This document shows positions 17,940 to 26,539 of a stretch of 64,000 nucleotides of DNA, piece by piece. How positions within the stretch are numbered: the stretch's first letter is position 1; each line of letters starts with the position of its first letter. A model generated the notes under the pieces. That model ran no database searches. It saw nothing but the letters and a program-made list of their open reading frames with translations, and was not told the DNA's origin. The DNA is taken from positions 62,001 to 126,000 of the forward strand of contig CAWHWB010000014.1 in assembly GCA_963832875.1 (NCBI GenBank), given 5' to 3'. Origin of the DNA: AP-15 sp963832875. Lineage in GTDB: Bacteria > Pseudomonadota > Alphaproteobacteria > ATCC43930 > CGMCC-115725. The position numbers were made by a program, and so were the translations under genes.

Positions 17940-19154
17940 ACGAGATCGAGAGGCCAGGATCTCGGCGACGAAATGGTGGAGGTCGCCGCCGGGAAAGAGG
18001 TGGCCCTCGATCCCGGCGGCAGCGGCGGCGGCGCAATCGGTGTCACGATCGCCGATCAGAAAGCTCGCCGCGCGGTCGACCGGCCAGCAATTCAACAGGT
18101 CGGTGATCATCCCGGGCGCGGGTTTGCGCCAATCGCTGAGCCGTCGGTACTCTCGGAATGACGGCCTCGGGATGGAACGGGCAATAGCGGATGTCGTCGA
18201 AATGGGCAGCGGCCGGCGGCGAGTTCGGTTGCCAGCTCGGCGTGCAGCGCCTCGAACATCCGCTTCCGCATAGAAGCCGCGCGCGACACCAGACTGATTA
18301 GTCACGACAAAGACAAAAAAGCCGGCGTCGTTGAGCCGCTTGACCGCCGCTGCGGCGCCATCGATCCAGCGAAAGCGCGCGCGGGTTCCGACATGGTCGT
18401 CATCGTGGTTGAGCACTCCGTCGCGGTCGAGAAAGGCGGCTGGCCGCCGCCGCCGGCGCGGCACCTCATGCTGCGCTCGGGCATAAGCATCGGGAACACC
18501 GATGTCGATAAAATAGCCGTCGAACCGTACCCCCATCAGCAGCCCATCTCGCGCCAGCGGCGGAAAAACCTCCGCCTCGAGCGAGCAGCCTGGGCCGAGC
18601 CGCTCGACCAGAGCCCGCCGGCAGACATAAAGGCCACCATTGACCAGCCCCGGGCCGGGGTGTTCCGGGCGCACCCCGAAGCTGGCGACTCGGCCCCGCT
18701 CGATCGCGACGGTGCCATAGCGCGACGCGTCGGCCAGTTCTCTGACAGCGATGGCGGCGATCGCCGACGGTTCCGCCGCGAACTCGGCGGCCAAGGCCAG
18801 CAGGTTGACGTCGAACCACGAATCGCCGTTGAGCAGAAAGAAACCTTGATCCAAACGATCGCGCGCGTGCCACAGCGCGCCGCCGGTTCCCGCGCGTTCG
18901 GGTTCGGCCAAGACCGCGAGCTCGATCCCGAACCGCGCTTTCGCCCGGCTCGAGGCGGCATAGTCGACAATTCTGTCGGCGGCGAACTCGGCGAGCAGCA
19001 GGACTCGCCTGACGCCGTGGCGGCCCAGCTCGAACAGCAGAACGTCGAGAAACGGCTCGCCCGCAACCGGCAGCAGCGGTTTTGGCGTCCGTGCCGTCAG
19101 CGCACCGAGCCGGGTTCCCAGCCCGCCGCACAGGATCGCCGCCTGGCTGATCAA
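17919..19154 (-). CDS. Fused sugar-phosphate nucleotidyltransferase / HAD phosphatase (HddC-GmhB type)
   Basis: The first about 235 residues are a nucleotidyltransferase (AAILCGGLGTRLGALTARTP, FLLNGDSWFDV, YFIDIGVPDAYARA), matching D-glycero-D-manno-heptose 1-phosphate guanylyltransferases. The rest is a HAD phosphatase (AAFLDRDGVLNHD, VVTNQSGVARGFY, WRKPAPGM, LIGDRDTDCAAA), as in heptose bisphosphate phosphatase. Between positions 18258 and 18150 the encoded peptide is garbled: the proper sequence (EALHAELATELAA, HFDDIRYCPFHPEAVIP) runs in the two other frames, as if three single bases had been inserted with net frame restoration. That would destroy the zinc-loop of GmhB. TTG 19154 is preferred; ATG 19217 is possible and would overlap gmhA. 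Confidence 0.8.
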   Translation of the reverse strand: MISQAAILCGGLGTRLGALTARTPKPLLPVAGEPFLDVLLFELGRHGVRRVLLLAEFAADRIVDYAASSRAKARFGIELAVLAEPERAGTGGALWHARDRLDQGFFLLNGDSWFDVNLLALAAEFAAEPSAIAAIAVRELADASRYGTVAIERGRVASFGVRPEHPGPGLVNGGLYVCRRALVERLGPGCSLEAEVFPPLARDGLLMGVRFDGYFIDIGVPDAYARAQHEVPRRRRRPAAFLDRDGVLNHDDDHVGTRARFRWIDGAAAAVKRLNDAGFFVFVVTNQSGVARGFYAEADVRGAARRAGNRTRRRPLPISTTSAIARSIPRPSFREYRRLSDWRKPAPGMITDLLNCWPVDRAASFLIGDRDTDCAAAAAAGIEGHLFPGGDLHHFVAEILASRSRSDPGDP

Positions 19155-19185
19155 TAAAGCGGCCCTGGGGTCAGCGCGACATTGG

Positions 19186-19767
19186 TCAGTGCGGCAGCGG
19201 AAACAGCCGGGCTTCAACCAAGCCGCAGATGATATGCCCGGCGGTGATGTGGATCTGCTGGATCAGCTGGGTCGAATCGGACGGTGCGTGAAGGCACAGA
19301 TCGCAGCGTCCGGCCATTTCGCCGCCGGTCCGGCCGGTGAGGCCCACGACCGCGAGACGTTTGTCGTGAGCAGCGTCGATCGCGCGTAGGATGTTCGCCG
19401 AGCGTCCCGAGGTCGAGATCGCGATAAATACGTCGCCCGCCGCGCCGAGCGCCAGAAGCTGGCGCTCGAACACCCGCTCGTAGCCGTAGTCGTTGGCGAG
19501 TCCGGTCAAGACCGAGGTGTCGGTGGTCAGTGCGATCGCCGCCGTGGGGGCGCGGTCGTAATTGAGACGCCCAATGAATTCGCCGGCAATATGCTGAGCA
19601 TCTCCGGCGCTGCCGCCATTGCCGGCGAGCAGCAACTTGCCGCCGCTGCCGAGCGCATCGGCGGTCAGCTCGACGATAGCCTCGATGGTGTTGCAGAACG
19701 CCGGGTCGTCGATCGCCGCCTGGACCGCATCGCGCGACTGCGTCAGGTAGTTGACGATCGCGCTCAT
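19186..19767 (-). CDS. gmhA: Sedoheptulose 7-phosphate isomerase
   Basis: First step of bacterial heptose synthesis, sedoheptulose 7-phosphate to glycero-manno-heptose 7-phosphate. SIS-fold signatures: LLLAGNGGSAGDAQHIAGEF, IGRLNYDRAP, AISTSGRSANILRAI and the C-terminal HITAGHIICGLVE. ATG 19767 shares ATGA with the stop of the kinase gene upstream, indicating coupled translation; an ATG five codons earlier (19782) is also open. 193 residues, normal size. Its substrate comes from the pentose-phosphate pathway encoded at the window start. Confidence 0.93.
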   Translation of the reverse strand: MSAIVNYLTQSRDAVQAAIDDPAFCNTIEAIVELTADALGSGGKLLLAGNGGSAGDAQHIAGEFIGRLNYDRAPTAAIALTTDTSVLTGLANDYGYERVFERQLLALGAAGDVFIAISTSGRSANILRAIDAAHDKRLAVVGLTGRTGGEMAGRCDLCLHAPSDSTQLIQQIHITAGHIICGLVEARLFPLPH

Positions 19768-20810
19768 CGGCGCACCTGCCATGTCTCACAGCCGCGCTCG
19801 GCAAATTTGACCGGCCCGGCGAGGCCGCCGGCGGCGTTCAGCGCGTCGAGCAGCGCAAGGCGGTTTTCGGGATCGACGATGAACATGACAAAGCCGCCGC
19901 CGCCGGCGCCGGAGACCTTTCCGGCGAGCGCGCCATTGTCAAAGGCGAGGTCGCAAAGCGCATCGATGCGGTCGGTGGAAATACCCGATGCGGTCATTTT
20001 CTTTGCCCGCCACGAATCCTCGAGGATGCGGGCCATCGCGCGGACGTCGCCGGCGAGCAGAGCATTCTTCATCTCGATCGCGTCCGCTTTCAGCCGGTCC
20101 AGTGCTGCGAGCGCCCGAATGCTGTGATCCATCATCCCGGCGGTCTGCTGCTCGATGACCTCGGAGGCATCGCGCGAGCGCCCGGAAAAGCAGATGACAA
20201 GCGAGGATTCGAATTCGTTGCGGGCGCTGTCGGACACCCTCAGCGGATTGACGATGACCCGATCATTGGCGAGAAATTCGATAAAGTTGGTGCCTCCGAA
20301 GGCCGCCGCGTACTGGTCCTGCTTGCCGCCGGCGAGTTCGAGATCGAGCCGCTCGATTTCGAAGGCCAAATGCGCCACGTCATATTGCCCCAAGGGTGCG
20401 CCGAACAATGTGCGGAAGGCGTCGACCAGCGCCACCACCAGGGCCGAGGACGAGCCGAGCCCCGAGCCCAAGGGCGCGTCAACCGTGGTGGTGATCGTCG
20501 CTGCGATCGGCTGCCCGCGATTGTGATCGCGCACCATGCGCTCGTAGACCCCGCGATGCAGCAAAAGCCGCGCCTGCGGCAACTCGGCCGCCGCATCCAA
20601 CACCTCCTCCCAGTTCAAATCTCTGGCCCGAAACACGACCTTGCCGTCGTCACGGGGGGTGATGAAGGCGTAGGCGAACCGGTCGATCGTGGTGTTGAGC
20701 ACGGCGCCGCCGAACTCGTCGCAATAAGGCGAGAGATCGGTGCCGCCGCCGGCGAGGCCGAGCCGCAACGGGGCGCGAGCCCGAATGGTCGTGCGCGAAT
20801 CCGAGATCAC
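19764..20810 (-). CDS. hddA: GHMP kinase, D-glycero-D-manno-heptose 7-phosphate kinase type
   Basis: 348 residues from GTG 20810, chosen because GGGGAG lies 7 bases upstream; an ATG at 20873 is in frame but adds a low-complexity Arg/Ala tail. GHMP-kinase motifs: RARAPLRLGLAGGGTDLSPY, ATP loop DAPLGSGLGSSSALVVAL, AGGKQDQYAAAFGG and the C-terminal GKVSGAGGGGFVMFI. In the GDP-heptose route this enzyme phosphorylates heptose 7-phosphate at C1. It heads the gmhA and hddC-gmhB genes with overlapping stops, so all four heptose activities lie in one operon. Confidence 0.88.
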   Translation of the reverse strand: MISDSRTTIRARAPLRLGLAGGGTDLSPYCDEFGGAVLNTTIDRFAYAFITPRDDGKVVFRARDLNWEEVLDAAAELPQARLLLHRGVYERMVRDHNRGQPIAATITTTVDAPLGSGLGSSSALVVALVDAFRTLFGAPLGQYDVAHLAFEIERLDLELAGGKQDQYAAAFGGTNFIEFLANDRVIVNPLRVSDSARNEFESSLVICFSGRSRDASEVIEQQTAGMMDHSIRALAALDRLKADAIEMKNALLAGDVRAMARILEDSWRAKKMTASGISTDRIDALCDLAFDNGALAGKVSGAGGGGFVMFIVDPENRLALLDALNAAGGLAGPVKFAERGCETWQVRR

Positions 20811-21076
20811 GGCCGAACTCCCCAAAGATGCCGCAGAACCGCGAGCCCTCCTCCGACCTGCCAGGGCGCCCATCCGTTAAACTTTAGTAAGGAGCCAACA
20901 TGGCATATATGACGACGCTGCCAGCGTAACATTGGCGGCGGCGGATGTCCAGTTTTGGAGGGGAGGTGCGTCCGTCGATGCCCGTTTTGCGATCACCTTC
21001 CCGCCATCCGCCCGCGATCAACTCCGGCCCGGCATCGGCCACGTTACGGCAGCGGCCCGACCGGAGCCGGTGAGCG

Positions 21077-22298
21077 ATGCGAATCTTCTTCGTCTGCCAG
21101 CGCGTTCCGTTCCCGCCCGACCGCGGCGACAAGATCACGACCTTCAACGAAATCCGCCACCTTTCGAGGGCGCACGAGGTCCATGTCTTCTGTCTCGGCG
21201 ACGGCGCCGGCGACCTCGACAACATCCCGGGGCTGCGGGCTTATGCGAAGGCCGTGACCGCGGTTCCGGTAAGCAGGACAGCGAGCCGGCTGCGCGCCCT
21301 CGGTGCGCTCGCCGCCGGCGCTCCGTTGTCGGTGGCCGCATTCAATGAGGCCGCACTGCACCAGGCTATCCGGCGGCAATTCGACGCGCTGAAGCCAGAT
21401 CTGATCATCGTCTACAGCTGCAACGTCGCCCAATATGCCGAGCATTTTCCGGAGGTGCCGCGGATCATGCAGTTCGCGGATCTCGAACTCGCTGAAATGG
21501 GGTCAGTATGCGGGGCGGGCGCGGATGCCGCTGTCATGGATCTACATGATCGAGCGGCGCCGGCTGCTCGCGTATGAACGGCATGTCGCCCACAGCTTTT
21601 CCCACGCGCTGGTATGCACGGCGGTCGAGCAGCGCGACTTTGCGCATCTGATCCCCGGCGTGCCGGTCAGCCTGGTCGGCAACGGCGTTGATCTGGATTA
21701 TTTTCGCTCCGACGGCCGTCCGAAGCGTCCCGGGTCGATGGTGTTCACCGGGGTCATGGACTACCTGCCCAATATAGACGCCGTTTCATGGCTGTGCGAG
21801 GAGATCCTGCCGCTGGTGCAAGCCCGGGTCCCGACGGCGAGTCTGACGATCTGCGGCAGCCGCCCGGCAGCGGCGGTGCTGCGCTTGGCGGCGCGGCGTG
21901 GCGTGCGGGTGACCGGCCGGGTCGCCGACACGCGGCCTTATCTCGACGAAGCCGAAGTGTTTGCCGCACCACTGCGCCTGGCGCGCGGCATCCAGAACAA
22001 ATTGCTCGAGGGGCTGGCGATGGGCCTGCCTTGCGTCACCTCTACCGCCGCTTGGAATGGCACCGTCCTGGCGCACGGGGAGGGCATCCTGGCGACCGAC
22101 GAACCGGGGGAATTCGCCGCGCATGTCGTCCGGCTCTTGCGCGACGAGGTCTATCGCGCGGCGATGGCGCGCCGCGCTCGCGCCGCCGCCGAACAGCACT
22201 ACCGCTGGGACACGCAGATGGCGCATCTGGACCGGGTCATCGCGGCAGTGGCTCGATCGCCGGCGGACGCCACCTCGTCCCGCCTGGCAAACGCGTAA
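21077..22298 (+). pseudogene. TIGR03087-type glycosyltransferase (XrtA/PEP-CTERM associated), frameshifted
   Basis: Codons 21077 to about 21485 encode the N-terminal half (MRIFFVCQRVPFPPDRGDK, LIIVYSCNVAQY, IMQFADLE). From about 21488 the protein continues one base out of frame (SLKWGQYAGRARMPLSW, YERHVAHSF, VSLVGNGVDLDYF, MVFTGVMDYLPNIDAV, GIQNKLLEGLAMGLPCVTS) to the stop at 22298. Family members read FAD.DSLKWGQYA continuously, so a single extra A in CTCGAACTCGCTG explains the break. All motifs on both sides are preserved, so this is a recent mutation or a sequence error. The family belongs with exosortase/exopolysaccharide loci, but no exosortase is in this window. Confidence 0.8.
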
Positions 22299-22315
22299 TG
22301 GAGGTATTTCGGGCG

Positions 22316-23275
22316 ATGCGGATCTGGCTCACCGGCTGCGGCGGCATGATGGGCTCGTTCTTGGCCGAGGCACTGGCCGCGGCGGGCCACGAGGTCTGCG
22401 CTACCTGCTATAAGCCGACCGTCGATCCGCACGACCTCGATGGCTTGCCGGTCGAAGAGGTCGACATCCGGGATTGGTGCTCGGTCTGGGATTCACTGAC
22501 GCGGTTTCGTCCGGACGCGGTTTTTCATCTGGCGGCACAGAGCTATCCGACGGCATCGTGGCGGCGTCCGATCGAGACGCTGGAGACCAACGTCATTGGC
22601 ACGGCCAATGTGCTGGAGGCGGTGCGACGGCTGGGCCGGAAAGTGCGCGTCATCGTCGCCGGCTCCTCGGCCGAGTATGGCGCGGTCGATCCGCGGCGGG
22701 TCCCGATCGCCGAGAACGAGCAGCTGCTGCCGCTGCACCCCTATGGCGTCTCCAAGGTCGCGACCGATTTGCTCGCCTACCAATACTGGGCCGGGTTCGG
22801 GCTCGATGCGGTGCGGGTGCGCATCTTCAACTGCACCGGCCCGCGCAAGGTCGGCGACGCGCTGTCCGATTTTGTCCGCCGCGCCGTTTGGCTCGAACGC
22901 CATCCCGAAGCGAGCACCATCCGGGTCGGCAATCTCGAAACCCGGCGTACGATCGTCGATGTGCGCGACCTCAATCGCGGATTGGTGCTGTTGCTCGACC
23001 ACGGCGAAAGCGGTGAGGTCTATAACCTCGGCGGCCCGACCGCCTACCCGATGGGCGACGTGCTGACGCGGGTGCTGCAGCGGGCGACGCGCGCCGGCAT
23101 CCGACCGGAAATCGACCCGAAACTGCTGCGGCCGACCGACGAGCTGGTGATCTGGGCGGACTGCACCAAGCTCAAGTTAGCGACCGCCTGGCAGCCGGCG
23201 ATCCCGCTCGACCAGACGATCGAGGACATGCTCGACTACTGGCGAGGCAAGCCCGATCCAGCGCTCGTCGCCTAG
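22316..23275 (+). CDS. NAD-dependent epimerase/dehydratase, GDP-mannose 4,6-dehydratase-like
   Basis: 319 residues from ATG 22316 (GGAGG 10 bases upstream; ATG 22298 overlapping the previous stop is an alternative). Extended SDR: WLTGCGGMMGSFLAEAL binds the dinucleotide, AGSSAEYGAVD and YGVSKVATDLLAY hold the Ser/Tyr-Lys catalytic set, then VRIFNCTGPRKVGDALSDFV and YNLGGPTAYPMGDV. Closest in pattern to GDP-mannose 4,6-dehydratase/reductase enzymes. Given the GDP-heptose genes 2 kb away it could act on GDP-heptose, which is inference. Its TAG stop shares the palindrome CTAG with the converging lipoprotein gene. Confidence 0.85.
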   Translation: MRIWLTGCGGMMGSFLAEALAAAGHEVCATCYKPTVDPHDLDGLPVEEVDIRDWCSVWDSLTRFRPDAVFHLAAQSYPTASWRRPIETLETNVIGTANVLEAVRRLGRKVRVIVAGSSAEYGAVDPRRVPIAENEQLLPLHPYGVSKVATDLLAYQYWAGFGLDAVRVRIFNCTGPRKVGDALSDFVRRAVWLERHPEASTIRVGNLETRRTIVDVRDLNRGLVLLLDHGESGEVYNLGGPTAYPMGDVLTRVLQRATRAGIRPEIDPKLLRPTDELVIWADCTKLKLATAWQPAIPLDQTIEDMLDYWRGKPDPALVA

Positions 23276-23601
23276 GGCGCCGTTTCGGGCGTTGGCTGAA
23301 ACGCCCCGTTCAGTCTGGGGAACGGACCAGGGTAGGTTTGGCAGCGTCCGGTTGCGGCGACGATCTGGCCCGGCGCCGCTTCGGCCGATTGGACCACCAG
23401 CAGCTCATAGGGGGTGGCGCAGATCTGGTCGGCCAGCAAGATGTTGACCCGCGGATTGTAGCTGTTGAACTCGGCGAATTCCGGCGGGATCGTGCCGGTC
23501 GGCGCCAGCGCGCTAACCCCGAACGCGTCCTTGACCGGGATATAGGGCGTGCACCCGGCGGCGATCAGGGAAATCAGCGCCAGGGCGGAGAGGGTTCGCA
23601 T
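23272..23601 (-). CDS. Small putative lipoprotein
   Basis: 109 residues. MRTLSALALISLIAAGCTPY is a lipoprotein signal with lipobox IAAGC. The mature part has FAEFNSYNPRVNILLADQIC and a second Cys pair (QICATPYELL, GRCQTYPG) that could form a disulfide. No family recognised. The stop codon overlaps that of the converging dehydratase gene by 3 bases. Confidence 0.7.
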   Translation of the reverse strand: MRTLSALALISLIAAGCTPYIPVKDAFGVSALAPTGTIPPEFAEFNSYNPRVNILLADQICATPYELLVVQSAEAAPGQIVAATGRCQTYPGPFPRLNGAFQPTPETAP

Positions 23602-23679
23602 GCCGGGTTCCGTCGTCCAGTTGCGGGCATAGTGTGCCGGGCGAACGCGGCGAGCGCAACCATCGCGCGACGCGTTGGG

Positions 23680-24792
23680 TCAGGCATCGGTCTCAGTTCG
23701 TTCCCACTCCGACCGGACCAGAGGATCCTGCTCCGCCGCGAGGCGGCCGTCGTGCTCGGACCGGTACAGCGCCGGTGGCGCCACGCGGGACAAGGCCCAG
23801 ACAGCGGCGGCGCGAACCAGCGGCGCCGGGTCGTCGAGACAGCGCCGCGCTGCGGCGACAAGCCCTGCATTCCCCGGCGGCGCGTTGCCGATCGCGATCA
23901 GCACGTTGCGAAGAAATCGGTCGCGGCCGATGCGCTTGATCGGCGATCCGGCGAACCGCCGGCGAAACACGGCGTCGTCGAGCGCGGCGAGCTCGACGAG
24001 GCGGGGCGCCGTCAGCTCCGGGCGCGGCAGAAAATCGGGGTCGTGCGCGATGCTGGCGAATTTGTTCCACGGGCAGACCGCAAGACAGTCGTCGCAGCCA
24101 TAGATGCGGTTGCCGATCGCCGCGCGATGCTCAATGGGGATCATGCCCTTGTGCTCGATCGTCAGATACGAGATGCAGCGCCGGGCATCGAGCTGGTGGG
24201 GTGCGGTGAACGCCGCGGTCGGGCAGGCGTCGAGGCAGCGCCGGCAGGAGCCGCAATGGTCGGACTCGGCGCGGTCGGGTTCGAGCGCCAGGCTCAGATA
24301 GATCTCGCCGAGAAACAGCCACGAGCCGAAACCGCGCGACACCAGATTGGTGTGCTTGCCCTGCCATCCCAGTCCGGCCTGCTGCGCCAGCGGCTTTTCC
24401 ATGACCGGCGCCGTGTCTACAAAGAGCTTTAGCGCGCCCGGCCATTGCCCGTTGATCCATCGGGCGAGCGCCTTCAGCCGGCGCTTCAGCGTGTCGTGAT
24501 AATCACGCCCGCGCGCGTAGACCGAGACCGTACCCAGCTCGGGGCTGCCCGCCGCCGCCAGCGAATCGTCCTCGGGTGCGTAATTGACCCCGAGCACGAC
24601 GATAGTGCGGGCCTCGGGCCAGAGCGCCAGCGGATCACCGCGCCGCTCGGCGGTGCCGGCTAGCCAGCCCATGTCGCCGTGATAGCCGCGGCCGAGGAAC
24701 TCCGAGAGACCGGCGCGCGCCGCGGCCGAGAGCCGCGCCGAGGCAAACCCGACCGCATCGAACCCTTCCGCCAGGGCACGCTCGCGGATCAC
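23680..24792 (-). CDS. queG: Epoxyqueuosine reductase
   Basis: Reduces epoxyqueuosine to queuosine in tRNA using cobalamin and two [4Fe-4S] clusters. Visible: GFDAVGFASARL, VVLGVNYAPEDD, DTAPVMEKPLAQQAGLGWQGKH split over two conserved blocks, then the ferredoxin-like CGSCRRCLDACPTAAF and GCDDCLAVCPWNKF, and a HEAT-like C terminus. GTG 24792 gives 370 residues and starts at the conserved region. ATG 24933 is in frame and would add 47 residues, but those are encoded by a REP-type repeat pair. The original ATG may have been lost there. Confidence 0.9.
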   Translation of the reverse strand: MIRERALAEGFDAVGFASARLSAAARAGLSEFLGRGYHGDMGWLAGTAERRGDPLALWPEARTIVVLGVNYAPEDDSLAAAGSPELGTVSVYARGRDYHDTLKRRLKALARWINGQWPGALKLFVDTAPVMEKPLAQQAGLGWQGKHTNLVSRGFGSWLFLGEIYLSLALEPDRAESDHCGSCRRCLDACPTAAFTAPHQLDARRCISYLTIEHKGMIPIEHRAAIGNRIYGCDDCLAVCPWNKFASIAHDPDFLPRPELTAPRLVELAALDDAVFRRRFAGSPIKRIGRDRFLRNVLIAIGNAPPGNAGLVAAARRCLDDPAPLVRAAAVWALSRVAPPALYRSEHDGRLAAEQDPLVRSEWERTETDA

Positions 24793-24830
24793 CTCGCGGA
24801 TTTCGGTGGAGGTTTTGCTCCCCTCATATT

Positions 24831-24910
24831 CGTCGTTCTCGCGAGAGCGGGAATCCAGGGGTGGGAGGTTTCGCCGGTTGCCCTGGACCGCAGCTTTCGC
24901 GGGCGCGACG
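24831..24910. repeat. REP-like inverted repeat pair at the queF/queG junction
   Basis: Two 30-bp arms, 24831-24860 and 24881-24910, are inverted copies sharing CGTCG at one end and TCCAGGG at the other. Each contains its own palindrome (TCTCGCGAGAGCGGG; GCTTTCGCGGGC). The core resembles the widespread proteobacterial palindrome CCCGCTTTCGCGGG and the 23-bp inserts in the transposase at 59.2 kb. It lies just upstream of conserved queG codons. Confidence 0.8.
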
Positions 24911-24944
24911 ACAGCTTCAGGCCGCGCTGTCATACCGGATCCGT

Positions 24945-25403
24945 TCACCCACGGCCGCGATAGGGTGCCACACCCGGATCGGGGAGCCACAGCCCGGCCG
25001 GCGGCTCGCCGGTCTGATAAAAGACGTCGATTGGAATGCCGCCGCGCGGATACCAGTAGCCGCCGATCCGCAGCCAGCGCGGGGCGAGCGCCGCGATGAG
25101 CCGGCGGGCGATGACGAGGGTGCAATCCTCGTGGAAGGCGGCGTGGTTGCGGAAGGCACTGAGATAGAGCTTCAGCGACTTGCTTTCGAGGATCGCCGCC
25201 TCGGGCACATAGTCGATCACAAAGTGAGCGAAATCGGGCTGGCCGGTGACCGGGCACAGCGCGGTGAATTCGGGGCAGGTGAAGCGCACCAGGTAGCCGA
25301 GGCCCGGATGCGGGTTCGGCACGGTTTCGATGACCGCCGCGTCCGGCGATGGCGGCAATCTCGTCGTCCGCCCGAGTTGGGTGAGGGCCGGTTTTCCGGT
25401 CAT
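24945..25403 (-). CDS. queF: NADPH-dependent 7-cyano-7-deazaguanine reductase (preQ0 reductase)
   Basis: Reduces preQ0 to preQ1 in queuosine synthesis. 152 residues, the short single-domain T-fold form. The catalytic Cys is in TCPEFTALCPVTGQPDFAH, followed by the QueF motif ILESKSLKLYLSAFRNH and DCTLVIARRLI. The start ATGA overlaps the tgt stop. C-terminal residues (LPDPGVAPYRGRG) reach to 24945, close to the REP pair. Confidence 0.94.
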   Translation of the reverse strand: MTGKPALTQLGRTTRLPPSPDAAVIETVPNPHPGLGYLVRFTCPEFTALCPVTGQPDFAHFVIDYVPEAAILESKSLKLYLSAFRNHAAFHEDCTLVIARRLIAALAPRWLRIGGYWYPRGGIPIDVFYQTGEPPAGLWLPDPGVAPYRGRG

Positions 25404-26539
25404 TCGCCCCTCGCTTGCTGCGATGCCGTCTGCGGTCCCGTCCAGGCCTCGGCAAAGGCGGCGGCGAAGTCCGCGAGCCCGCCCGCCTCGATCGCCACGC
25501 GGATCTCGGCCATCAGATCGGCATAATAGTGCAGATTATGCGCAGTCAGCAGCATGGCGCCGAGGATCTCTCCGCTGCGGCACAGATGGTGCAGATAGGC
25601 GCGGCCATACCCGCGGCAAGCCGGGCAGGCGCATTCGCGGTCGAGCGGCGCCGGGTCGTCGGCGTGGCGCGCGTTGCGCAGGTTCAGCGCTCCCCGCCGG
25701 GTAAAGGCCTGCGCGGTCCGTCCCGAGCGGGTCGGCAGCACGCAGTCGAACATGTCGATGCCGCGCATGACCGCGCCGACCAGGTCGGCGGGCTTGCCAA
25801 CCCCCATCAGATAGCGCGGGCGATCCGGCGGCAAAGCCGGTACGCTCGCGTCGAGGATTTCGAACATTGTCGCCTGCCCCTCGCCAACTGCGAGCCCGCC
25901 GATCGCGTAGCCGTCAAAACCGATCTCTACCAGTCGCGCCGCCGAGCGCCGCCGCAGATCGGGATGCACTCCGCCTTGGACGATGCCGAAGACGCCGTGT
26001 CCCGGCCGCTCGACGAAGCTGGTACGCGAGCGCTCGGCCCAGCGCATCGACAATTCCATCGACGCCGCGACCGCTGCGTACGGCGACGGGTAGGGGGTGC
26101 ATTCGTCGAGCGCCATCGCCACATCGGCGCCGAGCAGGCGCTGGATCTCGACCGAGCGCTCCGGGGTCAAGAGATGGCGGCTGCCGTCGAGATGCGAGCG
26201 AAAGGCGACGCCGTCCTCGCTGATCTGGCGCAATTTGGCCAACGACATAACCTGAAACCCGCCGGAATCGGTCAGGATCGCATGGGGCCAGTTCATGAAC
26301 TGGTGCAGCCCGCCCAGCGCGGCGATGCGCTCTGCCCCCGGCCGCAACATAAGGTGATAGGTGTTGCCGAGAATGATCCTCGCGCCGGTGGCGGCCACCC
26401 CCTCCGGCGTCATCGCCTTGACCGTGGCGGCGGTGCCGACCGGCATGAACGCCGGCGTGTCGATGCTGCCATGCGCGGTCGAAAGCCGCCCGCACCGCGC
26501 GGCACCATCGCGCGCCGTCACCGCAAAGCCGAAAATCAC
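25400..26539 (-). CDS. tgt: Queuine tRNA-ribosyltransferase (tRNA-guanine transglycosylase)
   Basis: Exchanges guanine 34 for preQ1 in GUN-anticodon tRNAs. 379 residues from GTG 26539. Motifs: FMPVGTAATVKAMTPEGV, ILGNTYHLMLRPG, ILTDSGGFQVMSL (catalytic Asp), GVFGIVQGGVHPDLR, IGGLAVGEG, MFDCVLPTRSGRTAQAF (second Asp) and the zinc site CACPACRGYGRAYLHHL. First gene of tgt-queF-queG, linked by overlapping stop/start codons. No queA is upstream within the window. Confidence 0.95.
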   Translation of the reverse strand: MIFGFAVTARDGAARCGRLSTAHGSIDTPAFMPVGTAATVKAMTPEGVAATGARIILGNTYHLMLRPGAERIAALGGLHQFMNWPHAILTDSGGFQVMSLAKLRQISEDGVAFRSHLDGSRHLLTPERSVEIQRLLGADVAMALDECTPYPSPYAAVAASMELSMRWAERSRTSFVERPGHGVFGIVQGGVHPDLRRRSAARLVEIGFDGYAIGGLAVGEGQATMFEILDASVPALPPDRPRYLMGVGKPADLVGAVMRGIDMFDCVLPTRSGRTAQAFTRRGALNLRNARHADDPAPLDRECACPACRGYGRAYLHHLCRSGEILGAMLLTAHNLHYYADLMAEIRVAIEAGGLADFAAAFAEAWTGPQTASQQARGE

